In this document: piece by piece, positions 17,957 through 25,746 of the stretch
How positions within the stretch are numbered: position 1 is the stretch's first letter
How the letters are laid out: each line of letters starts with the position of its first letter
Source: JAFIFT01 sp020051095
GTDB lineage: Bacteria > Pseudomonadota > Gammaproteobacteria > Legionellales > Legionellaceae
DNA: 64,000 nucleotides
Direction of reading: 5' to 3'
NCBI RefSeq assembly: GCF_964199965.1
Contig: NZ_CAXMZT010000014.1
Location: 1-64,000, forward strand
Translations under genes and position numbers: made by a program
The notes under the pieces: model-generated
What the model was told of the DNA's origin: nothing
Database searches by the model: none
What the model saw: the letters and a program-made list of their open reading frames with translations, nothing else

Positions 17957-19357
17957 ATGGCAACAAATTACACCCTAAATTATACCAACGCCGATGGCTT
18001 CACCCTTAATGCTGAAGAGATCTCCGAAAAAACTCCCTTCGTTCGTCTAATCTTAGACTTTGATGACAGTCCTTCTCCAGAAAGCCTTGATACCCTTGCT
18101 GACGTAATTAAAAACGTTGAACCCAATGGCAAAGACGGATTGTTATTAGATTGCTTTTATCTTTGCCTAGGCGAAGGTGAAGAAGTTGGCACGATGAAGC
18201 AACTTGGTAAAGATGAAGAGGCATATGAGTTGCCGGTCTTAGATAGTAAATCTGTGCAAGATTTCATGGCAAAACTGATGAGCGTTCTTCCAAAAGGCTT
18301 TACCCAATTCCATGTGGAAGACATTGATGGTATCAATTCTGAAGCAATGATTCCCTTTTTGACTGGCTTACCAGAAACTGCAACCCATTTAAATTTAGCT
18401 GCCTGTAACTTAGATGAAGTGGATCAATTGGAATTCAATCAAGCACTTGCTTCTAAAAAATTAAACGTCATTTCTTTAGCTAGCGCCCTTGATGATTACA
18501 GCGAGGAAAAGCTGCAAAACCTGGTTACTGCACTCCCTGAAACTCTTGAAGAAGTTGTTTTACATGACAATGGGGTAGAAGACAATGACTGGAAAATGGG
18601 TCAATTGCTTGCTCAACTTCGACCAGCTATCAACGTCAAAAAAATAAAAGTTGCTCAGCCTAGTGAAAACACTAGTGAAAGCAAATGGGTAACTGCAGGT
18701 AATTTGTTGAGTGGCTTAGCAACAACGCTTAAAAATGGCTTTCTGTATTTAGCAAATGTTGGCCAACCTGGGATGGGTGAGTTACTTGAAGAAATGGGCA
18801 ATTCACATAAGGTTGCTGCTGTAAAAAAATCACCTGTTGAAGAAGAAGCGAAGACATCACCTGTTGAAGAAGAAGCGAAGAAATCACCTGTTCAAGAAGA
18901 AGCGAAGACATCACCTGTTCAAGAAGAAGCGAAGACATCACCTGTTCAAGAAGAAGTGAAGAAATCACCTGTTCAAGAAGAAGTGAAGAAATCACCTGTT
19001 CAAGAAGAAGTGAAGAAATCACCTGTTGAACTGGAAGATTTACTAGCTTCACCTACTAAAAATACCGTTGAACAACCGCCCGTCTCCTCCTCCTTCCTAC
19101 TTGGCTTTTTCCAAGTCATGAAGCACGTGAGCATTGCCCTTGCAGCACTCGTGATTGGTGGCCTGGTGGGTACCGCAGTTGGGTTAGCGGTGTCTGCCGT
19201 TGCAACACCGGCTGCTGGTATTGCCGCGGGTTTGGTTGCCGGAACTGGGGCAGCCGCACTGACCGTGCCTACGTTATACAGCTTCTTCCCATCTGCTCCG
19301 TCAAAAGCGGCTAAAGATGAAGAGGAAGAAAACGATTTTGGCTTTACCAAAATTTGA
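17957..19357 (+). CDS. KSPV-repeat protein 2, paralog of 14705 gene
   Basis: A 466-residue paralog of the protein at 14705. The N-termini align without gaps (MATNYTLNYTNADGF versus MAEHYILDYSNAKGF), as do LRR-like segments such as LNLAACNLDEVDQLEFNQAL and the C-terminal hydrophobic block (VIGGLVGTAVGLAV versus VVGGLIGAAVGLAV). From residue 291 it carries only seven full KSPVEEEAK/KSPVQEEVK units plus a partial one, against 33 in the paralog. The tail is acidic (KDEEEENDFGFTKI). The start is the ATG at 17957, after TTGAGACGTATT and homologous with the start of the paralog. A strong terminator follows at 19392. Confidence 0.85.
   Translation: MATNYTLNYTNADGFTLNAEEISEKTPFVRLILDFDDSPSPESLDTLADVIKNVEPNGKDGLLLDCFYLCLGEGEEVGTMKQLGKDEEAYELPVLDSKSVQDFMAKLMSVLPKGFTQFHVEDIDGINSEAMIPFLTGLPETATHLNLAACNLDEVDQLEFNQALASKKLNVISLASALDDYSEEKLQNLVTALPETLEEVVLHDNGVEDNDWKMGQLLAQLRPAINVKKIKVAQPSENTSESKWVTAGNLLSGLATTLKNGFLYLANVGQPGMGELLEEMGNSHKVAAVKKSPVEEEAKTSPVEEEAKKSPVQEEAKTSPVQEEAKTSPVQEEVKKSPVQEEVKKSPVQEEVKKSPVELEDLLASPTKNTVEQPPVSSSFLLGFFQVMKHVSIALAALVIGGLVGTAVGLAVSAVATPAAGIAAGLVAGTGAAALTVPTLYSFFPSAPSKAAKDEEEENDFGFTKI
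18827..19015 (+). repeat. 7 tandem copies of the 27-bp KSPV unit
   Basis: Seven in-frame 27-bp units (189 bp) encoding KSPV/TSPV-(E/Q)EE-(A/V)K, followed by a diverged eighth (KSPVELEDL). Same unit as the 33-copy array at 15551. Confidence 0.93.
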
Positions 19358-19391
19358 CGATATATAAGCTGAAAGCTAGGAAACCTAATAA

Positions 19392-19428
19392 AACCCGGTG
19401 TTGTCCCTCCGACACGCCGGGTTTTTTT
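19392..19428 (+). terminator. Rho-independent terminator after KSPV-repeat gene 2
   Basis: GC-rich stem AACCCGG / CCGGGTT with an inner GTGT/ACAC extension, followed directly by seven T residues, 34 bp after the stop codon. Confidence 0.88.
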
Positions 19429-19488
19429 GTATTCTGGCCAAAAAAGGTATATGATTCACATAGAAGTATTTAAAAACAGAGGTTTGAA

Positions 19489-20646
19489 ATGAAGCCAACT
19501 CAGCACAAAGAAAAAACCACCCTCAATTGGGTCACCACCTTATTTTTAACCATCAATCCAATGGTTGCCATTATCGGCACCATCGTATTAGGCTATTACC
19601 ATGCGATTACCTGGCCTACGATTGTTCTTGGCTTGGTTTATGGCATTGCCACTGGCCTAAGTATCACCTGTGGATATCATCGTCTATTTTCCCACCGAGC
19701 GTATCAGGCGAAACTTCCAGTGAGGGTCTTCTTCGCTCTTTTTGGCGCCGCTGCATTTGAAGGCAGTGTGCTGGAATGGTGCACCGATCATCGCAATCAT
19801 CATAAGTACACTGACACCGATAAAGATCCCTATAATGCCAAACGAGGTTTTTGGTATTCGCACATTGGCTGGCTATTTACATTAAATCCCAAAAAACGCG
19901 ATTTCAGTAACGTCAAAGAGCTACAGGCCGATCCCTTTTTGCGTTTTCAGGATCGCTATTACATCCCCGTTGCCATTGTCATGGGCTACTTTGTTCCCAT
20001 GCTCATAGCTGGCCTGTGGGGTGACGTGCTTGGTGGACTCATCATTGCCAGTGCCTTACGCATCGCGCTAAATCAACATATCACCTTTTGTGTGAATTCG
20101 GTTTGCCACATCTTTGGCAAGCAAACCTATTCTGACCATGTGACAGCAGTTGATAATTGGTTTACAGCCTTCTTCACTTATGGTGAAGGCTTTCACAATT
20201 TTCACCACAAATTTCCTTTAGACTATCGTAATGGCATTCGCGCTTATCATTTTGATCCGTCGAAATGGGTGATAAAAACCCTGTATTATCTGGGACTTGC
20301 CTCTAATTTACGCATGGTCAGTACCAAACGAATCGTAGAAAGTCGATTGCGCATGGATGAGCTACGTTTGAACGCTAAAGCAAAAACAGGTAATTTAGCC
20401 AATCTACTGCCTATGTTAACCCGAACTAAAGAATCCGTCCTAAACTCGTTGGGTAAATTAGAGGAGCTAGAACGAGCATATTCCAATTTAAAGGATAAAA
20501 AGGACGAGTTCATTCGCGAGCAAAAAGCCTTATACCGCCGCAAAAAACAAGAAATTAAGCAAACCATCAAACAAGCACGCCGAGACTTAAAGCGCTCATT
20601 AAGCATATGGTCCATAGCGTTGAAGCGGTCGTTGAGAACGGTGTAG
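19489..20646 (+). CDS. acyl-CoA/acyl-lipid delta-9 type fatty acid desaturase
   Basis: Membrane di-iron desaturase of 385 residues that introduces a cis double bond into fatty acyl chains. The three histidine boxes are HRLFSH, HRNHH and HNFHH, in the order and spacing of the OLE1/DesC class. Four hydrophobic segments surround them. After residue ~290 there is a charged, helical coiled-coil tail (LEELERAYSNLKDKKDEFIR, then alternating Lys/Arg) that is longer than in typical bacterial enzymes. It is a single gene, with GAGGTTTGAA as ribosome binding site and TATGAT at 19450-19455 as a possible -10. Substrate chain and redox partner are not visible. Confidence 0.92.
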   Translation: MKPTQHKEKTTLNWVTTLFLTINPMVAIIGTIVLGYYHAITWPTIVLGLVYGIATGLSITCGYHRLFSHRAYQAKLPVRVFFALFGAAAFEGSVLEWCTDHRNHHKYTDTDKDPYNAKRGFWYSHIGWLFTLNPKKRDFSNVKELQADPFLRFQDRYYIPVAIVMGYFVPMLIAGLWGDVLGGLIIASALRIALNQHITFCVNSVCHIFGKQTYSDHVTAVDNWFTAFFTYGEGFHNFHHKFPLDYRNGIRAYHFDPSKWVIKTLYYLGLASNLRMVSTKRIVESRLRMDELRLNAKAKTGNLANLLPMLTRTKESVLNSLGKLEELERAYSNLKDKKDEFIREQKALYRRKKQEIKQTIKQARRDLKRSLSIWSIALKRSLRTV

Positions 20647-20752
20647 TTCTTCTTGGGCGGTCAAGCCCTGAAGACATACTGCGGCTTGTCCCTGAGGGAT
20701 CGACACGAATTTTTTATGTAATTTAATGTTTTTTAAAAGAATTTCCAATGCG

Positions 20753-20868
20753 TCCCGACGTGCCGCGACTCGTTCGCGGCATCCAGGAGATGCTTATTAG
20801 GGAACCAATAGTTCTGGTTAAAACGGAATATCGTGCTGGATACCGCGCATAAAGCGCGGTACGTCGGA
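20753..20868. repeat. inverted pair of palindromic repeats, family 3
   Basis: Element at 20753-20786 (CCGACGTGCCGCG ... CGCGGCATCCAG) and its near-exact inverse at 20836-20868 (CTGGATACCGCG ... CGCGGTACGTCGG). Each also has an internal dyad. Together with GGCAAGCCGCGGTACCTCGG just downstream they occupy most of the 313-bp gap between the desaturase and MFS genes, where I see no gene. Confidence 0.75.
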
Positions 20869-20959
20869 AGTTTTAATTTCGTGTGGATCTCTCGGGGGGC
20901 AAGCCGCGGTACCTCGGCGTTTAGTAAGAAGCTTATGTATTAAAAAAAGTACCTACCCC

Positions 20960-22156
20960 TCATGGCCTGACCGACTTATCCCCCAACCGCCAAGCAAATA
21001 AAATCGCCATATACAACAAAACGTTAATGATTAGAAAGGTATGTTCATACGAAATTTGCTTGGATAAAATCCATCCGGTTAAGGATTGGAGGATAGGGGC
21101 GCTGCTCATTAATATCATGTTGGCTGTTGCCAAAGAAGCCCCTTGCGTTTCTTTGGTGGCACCTTCTTTCACCACCGCAAATATTTGAATGTACGTTGAT
21201 GAAAAAAAGCCTAGGAAAATGCAAACGATTATCATCCAACCATAACTCAACGGAAGAAACAACATAATAGAGAATAAGATAGCGGTGATTGCGGCGAATA
21301 GAATTAATACTTGCCTACGAATCGCGTACCGCTGACTCAACCATGCATTCGTTGGGCCGCCAATCGCTATGCCAATAAACACCATTGATGATACGAAACC
21401 GCTCATGCGCAAACTGATAGCAGGGTATTTTTGTAATAAATACGGTATAGACCACATTGTCGCAAAAACATTAACAATGGAAACCGTGGCAAACCCATAT
21501 AACGCCGCTAACCATAACCGCCCATTACCTAAAATTAACCGAAGCTTATGTTTACCATACGTGGGTTGTTTAATAATGTTCTTTTTTCGGCGTGGTCGGT
21601 CTTTTATAAAACAAAACACCAACATGCAAAGTAGTAATGCAAATACGCCTGCTATCTTGAGGGTTATTTGCCACCCGTAGCATTGCACCAGATAGGCCAT
21701 CATCACTTCACCCAGTGCAACCCCTAATAGGGCAATGGTTTCAGCAATGCCGATGAGTAACGCAAAGTATTTTGGCCGAAACCAGGCAGCCGTGACGTAG
21801 AGCATCCCCACAAAGCCAAAGGCACTGCCTGCGCCCATCAACACCCGAGACGCCAACGCCTGGCTATAATTGGCGCTATATGCCAATCCCCAAATCCCAC
21901 AAACAAGCAACAGTGCGGCGATATTTAAGACTTTTCTAACACCGTAACGGTCATACAATAATCCTACCGGAATTTGTAATAGCACGTAGGAAATAAAGAA
22001 GACACTGGATAAATAACCAACTTGCGCACGGTCAAGCTGAAAATCAACCATCCACGCTTTCGCCATGATGCCCGCAACGGTTTGCAACAGAAATTGAAAC
22101 ACCACAAAGCCTGTGACGATGAAGTAGTTGACCCAGGGGACATATTTTTTAGTCAT
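20960..22156 (-). CDS. MFS transporter
   Basis: A 398-residue major facilitator superfamily protein with twelve hydrophobic segments in two halves. The loop 2-3 motif is seen as GLLYDRYGVRKVLN after segment 2, and PTNAWLSQRYAIRRQVL is the matching loop of the second half. A basic central loop (KDRPRRKKN) separates the halves. Sequence type recalls the MFS transporters expanded in Legionella and Coxiella (Pht-like and related), several of which import amino acids or nucleosides, but the substrate cannot be read from sequence. Monocistronic; ATG preceded by a purine-rich GGGTGTATCAAG. Confidence 0.88.
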   Translation of the reverse strand: MTKKYVPWVNYFIVTGFVVFQFLLQTVAGIMAKAWMVDFQLDRAQVGYLSSVFFISYVLLQIPVGLLYDRYGVRKVLNIAALLLVCGIWGLAYSANYSQALASRVLMGAGSAFGFVGMLYVTAAWFRPKYFALLIGIAETIALLGVALGEVMMAYLVQCYGWQITLKIAGVFALLLCMLVFCFIKDRPRRKKNIIKQPTYGKHKLRLILGNGRLWLAALYGFATVSIVNVFATMWSIPYLLQKYPAISLRMSGFVSSMVFIGIAIGGPTNAWLSQRYAIRRQVLILFAAITAILFSIMLFLPLSYGWMIIVCIFLGFFSSTYIQIFAVVKEGATKETQGASLATANMILMSSAPILQSLTGWILSKQISYEHTFLIINVLLYMAILFAWRLGDKSVRP

Positions 22157-22228
22157 CTTGATACACCCGAGATTCCCCCTTTTCCACGCAGGCTTGTAGC
22201 GCAGAATGACTGATAGCCGATGCGATTA

Positions 22229-22864
22229 CTATGGGTTATTACCCGATGGTTTGCTATCAACCTGATGAATTAAGAAATCTAAAATTGCAAAGAAGCGGTC
22301 GACTTTGCCAGCCATGGATAAATCCACTTTGTAGCGGCCGTTAACAACCACCGCAGGCACCCCGCGAATACGATATTTAGCCATGGCTAAATTGCCCTGA
22401 TTCACATCCGAATCAATGGTAGGACTGCGAAAGAAAGCACTTTCAGCGGTTTCTTTATCCACGCCTTGCTCAACAAAAAAATCAACCATGGCTTTATCGT
22501 TATCCAGCTTCTTTTTATCTTCTTGAACCGCTTTAAAAATAGCAGGCCCTAAGGTATCCAATTTATTTAATCGCTTGGCAGCATAATAGGCTTTTGCATA
22601 CACATTCCATCCAGGTTGGAAGACAACTGGCACTTGTTGGAATTCAACCTGCTTACCCTGTTTATTGATAAATTCGTGCAATGGTTTATTTAATTGATAA
22701 CACCACGGACAACCGTAGCTAAAAAATTCCGCCACTAAAACAGGCTTTCCTGGCTGAATTTTTGGGGCATCCGACAATACCTCATAATCCTTGCCAGCAA
22801 CAAATCCTGCGGCCAAACACATCCCGGAAACCAGCGATAATACAAGTGCGACAACACGTTTCAT
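22229..22864 (-). CDS. dsbA: thiol:disulfide interchange protein DsbA
   Basis: Periplasmic disulfide oxidoreductase of 211 residues. Signal peptide MKRVVALVLSLVSGMCLAAG, then a thioredoxin fold with the active site FFSYGCPWCYQLN (CPWC) and the cis-proline loop RGVPAVVVNGRY. A helical insertion lies between them as in DsbA. It oxidises cysteine pairs in exported proteins. I start at the ATG at 22864 because GGGGGATTT is right before it and the signal peptide then begins cleanly; an in-frame ATG six codons upstream is weaker. A second, Com1-like DsbA protein is encoded at 50589. Confidence 0.92.
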   Translation of the reverse strand: MKRVVALVLSLVSGMCLAAGFVAGKDYEVLSDAPKIQPGKPVLVAEFFSYGCPWCYQLNKPLHEFINKQGKQVEFQQVPVVFQPGWNVYAKAYYAAKRLNKLDTLGPAIFKAVQEDKKKLDNDKAMVDFFVEQGVDKETAESAFFRSPTIDSDVNQGNLAMAKYRIRGVPAVVVNGRYKVDLSMAGKVDRFFAILDFLIHQVDSKPSGNNP

Positions 22865-22944
22865 AAATCCCCCAGCATTCATTTAATGGCCGGAAGTGTA
22901 CCATGTTAACAACCGGTTGTCATGGTAAGCAACGCGCTTACCAT

Positions 22945-23068
22945 CAGGACTTACGAAAAACCCCAATCTCTTCGTTATAAACATTTTTCAATTCGGTCAT
23001 TTAGTTAGTCTAAACTCCCTCATCGAAAAATGTTTATGCCTCGATCTTGAGGTTTTTCATAAGTCCTG
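22945..23068. mobile_element. MITE-like hairpin with 5-bp target duplication
   Basis: A 124-bp noncoding element. Terminal inverted repeats are CAGGACTTACGAAAAACC and GGTTTTTCATAAGTCCTG (one mismatch), and the inner part pairs again (ATAAACATTTTTC / GAAAAATGTTTAT). It is flanked on both sides by ACCAT (22940-22944 and 23069-23073), which looks like a target-site duplication. There is no transposase inside, so it would be mobilised in trans. Confidence 0.8.
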
Positions 23069-23095
23069 ACCATTTAACAACAACCCAAGCCTTTG

Positions 23096-23124
23096 TTGTT
23101 TTTTTTGACCAATTGACTTATAAT
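23096..23124 (+). promoter_or_regulatory. promoter of mltA
   Basis: TTGTTT at 23096-23101, 17-bp spacer, perfect TATAAT at 23119-23124. The -10 overlaps the upstream in-frame ATG at 23123, so translation must begin later, at 23153. Confidence 0.6.
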
Positions 23125-23152
23125 GCTTCGAGGTCAATTAATCGGTAAGTCC

Positions 23153-24352
23153 ATGAAAAAGATTTTCATTCCCCTCCTCCTATTAATCGCTACCATCACG
23201 GGGCTTTATTTCTTTCACCCACAAACGCCAAAATCGGACAAACCGATAGTGACGCCCGTTTCCTTCAACGATTTACCGAACTGGGGTGGAAAATCTTTCA
23301 AACAATCGTTTCAGGTGTTTCGCAACAGCTGTGCCGTATTCATCAAACAAGATCCTAACAAGTCATTAGATACCGAGATTATCAATCTTTCTGTCAAAGA
23401 CATGTTGCCAGCCTGTAAAAAAGCCTTATCTCAAAAAAAAATCACTTCCAAGCAAGCTGCTAACTTTTTTAAAACCTGGTTCCAGCCCATTGAAGTCAAG
23501 CAACCCGACAACAGCCCAACCGGCTTATTCACAGGCTATTACGCGCCTCTTTTATCAGGAAGCTTGAAAAAAACAGACAAGTACACAGTCCCTATTTATA
23601 CGCTACCCAAATCGTTAATTCGATTGGACCTAAGCAAGTTTGATGCGAATCTTGACAAAAAGACGTTGGTAGGCCGTATCCAAAATAATGAGTTTCTTCC
23701 CTACCATGACCGAGAAGCCATCAACAAGGGCGCATTAAAACATGTACCGGTGCTTGTCTGGGTCGAAAACCGGGTCGACCGATTATTCTTAGAAATTCAA
23801 GGTTCGGGTATTATTCAGTTTGATAATGGCAAGCGCATGTATGTTGGCTATGCGGGTCAAAATGGCCAACCCTACACCGCCCTTGCGGGCGTGTTAATCC
23901 GTGAAGGGGTGATGACCAAAGATAATGCTTCCATGCAAGCGATTCGTCGCTATTTTGAAGAACACCCTGAAAACATAGATGGCTATTTAAACCAAAACCA
24001 ATCGTTTGTCTTCTTTAAAGACTTAAAGCAAAAAGCAGCGCTTGGGGCACAAGGCATTGCCTTAACTGCTGGTTACTCACTAGCGGTTGATAGACGCTAT
24101 GTTCCCATGGGACTTCCAGTTTGGTTAAGTACCTCTTACCCCGATAATGTCAATGATCACCACCAACCGTTCCACCGGTTAATGATCGCCCAAGATACCG
24201 GCGGTGCGATTAAAGGTCCTATTCGTGGGGATGTTTACTGGGGTGCCGGCGAAAAGGCCACCTACACAGCCGGCCATATGAAAAACCCGGGTCGATGGTG
24301 GCTCCTCATACCCAAACAACGATGGTCTGAGCAGCCAAAGCCTTCGCATTAA
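23153..24352 (+). CDS. mltA: membrane-bound lytic murein transglycosylase A
   Basis: A 399-residue murein hydrolase that cleaves glycan strands with formation of 1,6-anhydro-muramyl ends in the periplasm. The N-terminus (KKIFIPLLLLIATITGLYFF) is a hydrophobic anchor; I see no lipobox cysteine, unlike E. coli MltA. The MltA domain is clear: GLFTGYYAPLLSGS, VWVENRVDRLFLEIQGSG, MYVGYAGQNGQPYT, and the C-terminal 3D region with LMIAQDTGGAIKGPIRGDVYWG, quoted in part, whose Asp residues are catalytic. The start at 23153 is set by the promoter. It converges with the yhhN gene, overlapping its stop by 4 bp. Confidence 0.92.
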   Translation: MKKIFIPLLLLIATITGLYFFHPQTPKSDKPIVTPVSFNDLPNWGGKSFKQSFQVFRNSCAVFIKQDPNKSLDTEIINLSVKDMLPACKKALSQKKITSKQAANFFKTWFQPIEVKQPDNSPTGLFTGYYAPLLSGSLKKTDKYTVPIYTLPKSLIRLDLSKFDANLDKKTLVGRIQNNEFLPYHDREAINKGALKHVPVLVWVENRVDRLFLEIQGSGIIQFDNGKRMYVGYAGQNGQPYTALAGVLIREGVMTKDNASMQAIRRYFEEHPENIDGYLNQNQSFVFFKDLKQKAALGAQGIALTAGYSLAVDRRYVPMGLPVWLSTSYPDNVNDHHQPFHRLMIAQDTGGAIKGPIRGDVYWGAGEKATYTAGHMKNPGRWWLLIPKQRWSEQPKPSH

Positions 24353-25056
24353 GCAGACTTTAAAGCAGAGTCCATTTCATCTTCTGATGACTGCGGCCAT
24401 TGAACAGTCGCCAGTGTTCGCAGCAAACCAACCACTAAACAGCATTGTGCCGCATAATAGGTAAGCATAATGGCAAAAAAGTGCATTTGAGCATGATAAA
24501 AAAATTCATCCATAGCAACAAGGCAATCCGAAATGACAAATAATCCCGCCCCGATTGCGCATAATCGATGAACACGCATCGCCAAGAGTGTCATGGTTAA
24601 TATAACCGCCATGTAAACTAACACGGGGATTAATTTATCACCGAGAAACGGCCATAGATAGACAATGAATAGTGCGGCACCGATTAGGGCAACACTCGTC
24701 CACAAGCGTGTGGATACTTGCTTTATCTGAGCATGTCTTGGCGATTTGAGAATCCGTTGATAGAGCATGATGTAGCTAACATGGGCGAATAAAAAAGACC
24801 CTAACCCTAATTCAAGTTGTTTCGCAAGTGGCAAGGTTAAAGCAATATCCCCTAAAGCGGATAAACACAAAGCGGCCATCAGTAAATACTTACCGTTAGA
24901 GGGCAATGTTGACAAAGCAACGATGAATAACAATGCAACAATAGGTAACGGCTTTATGAGGGTGTTAATGGGGAAAGGCCATGTCCCAAAACTACTTAAA
25001 TAAATGATTGCCAATACTATAAATGAGGTATATCCCCAACGTTGGTATGAAGTCAT
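24349..25056 (-). CDS. YhhN family (lysoplasmalogenase-like) membrane protein
   Basis: A 235-residue integral membrane protein with about eight hydrophobic segments. The YhhN/TMEM86 pattern is visible: LIKPLPIVALLF, then LCLSALGDIALTL, and GSFLFAHVSYIMLY, followed by a later GAGLFVISDCLVAMD. Eukaryotic TMEM86B hydrolyses lysoplasmalogens; activity of bacterial members is less certain. The ATG follows AAGGACAAGCG. The stop overlaps that of mltA by 4 bp on the opposite strand. It may act in phospholipid turnover. Confidence 0.85.
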   Translation of the reverse strand: MTSYQRWGYTSFIVLAIIYLSSFGTWPFPINTLIKPLPIVALLFIVALSTLPSNGKYLLMAALCLSALGDIALTLPLAKQLELGLGSFLFAHVSYIMLYQRILKSPRHAQIKQVSTRLWTSVALIGAALFIVYLWPFLGDKLIPVLVYMAVILTMTLLAMRVHRLCAIGAGLFVISDCLVAMDEFFYHAQMHFFAIMLTYYAAQCCLVVGLLRTLATVQWPQSSEDEMDSALKSA

Positions 25057-25155
25057 CGCTTGTCCTTGTCTATCATGCCCTCTAGCTGCTAAACTTAAAA
25101 TAATCAGGATCTAGGGGCGTTCCTAGGCTTTACTCAACCCACTTATCTATTCATT

Positions 25156-25746
25156 ATGTCAGAAACTATTTTTATTGCCACTGCCAATCGAGGCAAAATC
25201 GCCGAATTTCAACAAATGTTAACCGATAAAACCATTGTTAGCTTTGTCGACACTAATTTCCCATCGCCAGAAGAAACGGGGTTAACCTTCATTGAAAACG
25301 CGCTCATCAAAGCACGCTTTGCCAGCGAACAAACGAAGCTTCCCGCTTTAGCCGATGATTCAGGGTTAGTGGTGCCCGCGCTACAGGGAGAGCCCGGCAT
25401 CTATTCAGCTCGCTATGCCGGCGAAGATGGGAATCACGCTGCCAATATGGCGAAGTTATTGGAGAAAATGGATAACTTCCCACCTGAAAAGCGACAAGCG
25501 TATTTTGTCTGCGTGTTGGTCTATCTTCAACATGCCCATGACCCTATGCCACTGATTGCCGTCGGTGAAATGCAAGGTCGGATACACCACCACCCACAAG
25601 GCCAAGGCGGCTTTGGTTATGACCCCATTTTTTTTCTACCTGAGTACCAATGCACCGCTGCAGAAATAGCCCCCAAGCTTAAAAATGCCATTAGTCATCG
25701 CGGCAAAGCCTTAGCGATTCTTCGTGAGAAACTCTATGGGGGATAG
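25156..25746 (+). CDS. rdgB: non-canonical purine NTP pyrophosphatase RdgB/HAM1
   Basis: House-cleaning enzyme of 196 residues that hydrolyses dITP, XTP and related nucleotides to the monophosphate. Family blocks: IATANRGKIAEF at the N-terminus (triphosphate-binding), ADDSGLVVPALQGEPGIYSA with the catalytic Asp, QGGFGYDPIFFLP and ISHRGKALAIL at the C-terminus. Length is standard. Its last codons overlap the start of the following TPR-methyltransferase gene by 11 bp, indicating co-translation. Confidence 0.95.
   Translation: MSETIFIATANRGKIAEFQQMLTDKTIVSFVDTNFPSPEETGLTFIENALIKARFASEQTKLPALADDSGLVVPALQGEPGIYSARYAGEDGNHAANMAKLLEKMDNFPPEKRQAYFVCVLVYLQHAHDPMPLIAVGEMQGRIHHHPQGQGGFGYDPIFFLPEYQCTAAEIAPKLKNAISHRGKALAILREKLYGG

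Noticed and set aside
18729..19052. 107-residue antisense ORF over the second KSPV array
   Set aside because: Same reason: a shadow of the repeat.
23123..23152. Upstream ATG for mltA
   Set aside because: It overlaps a perfect TATAAT, so the codon is at or before the transcript start.
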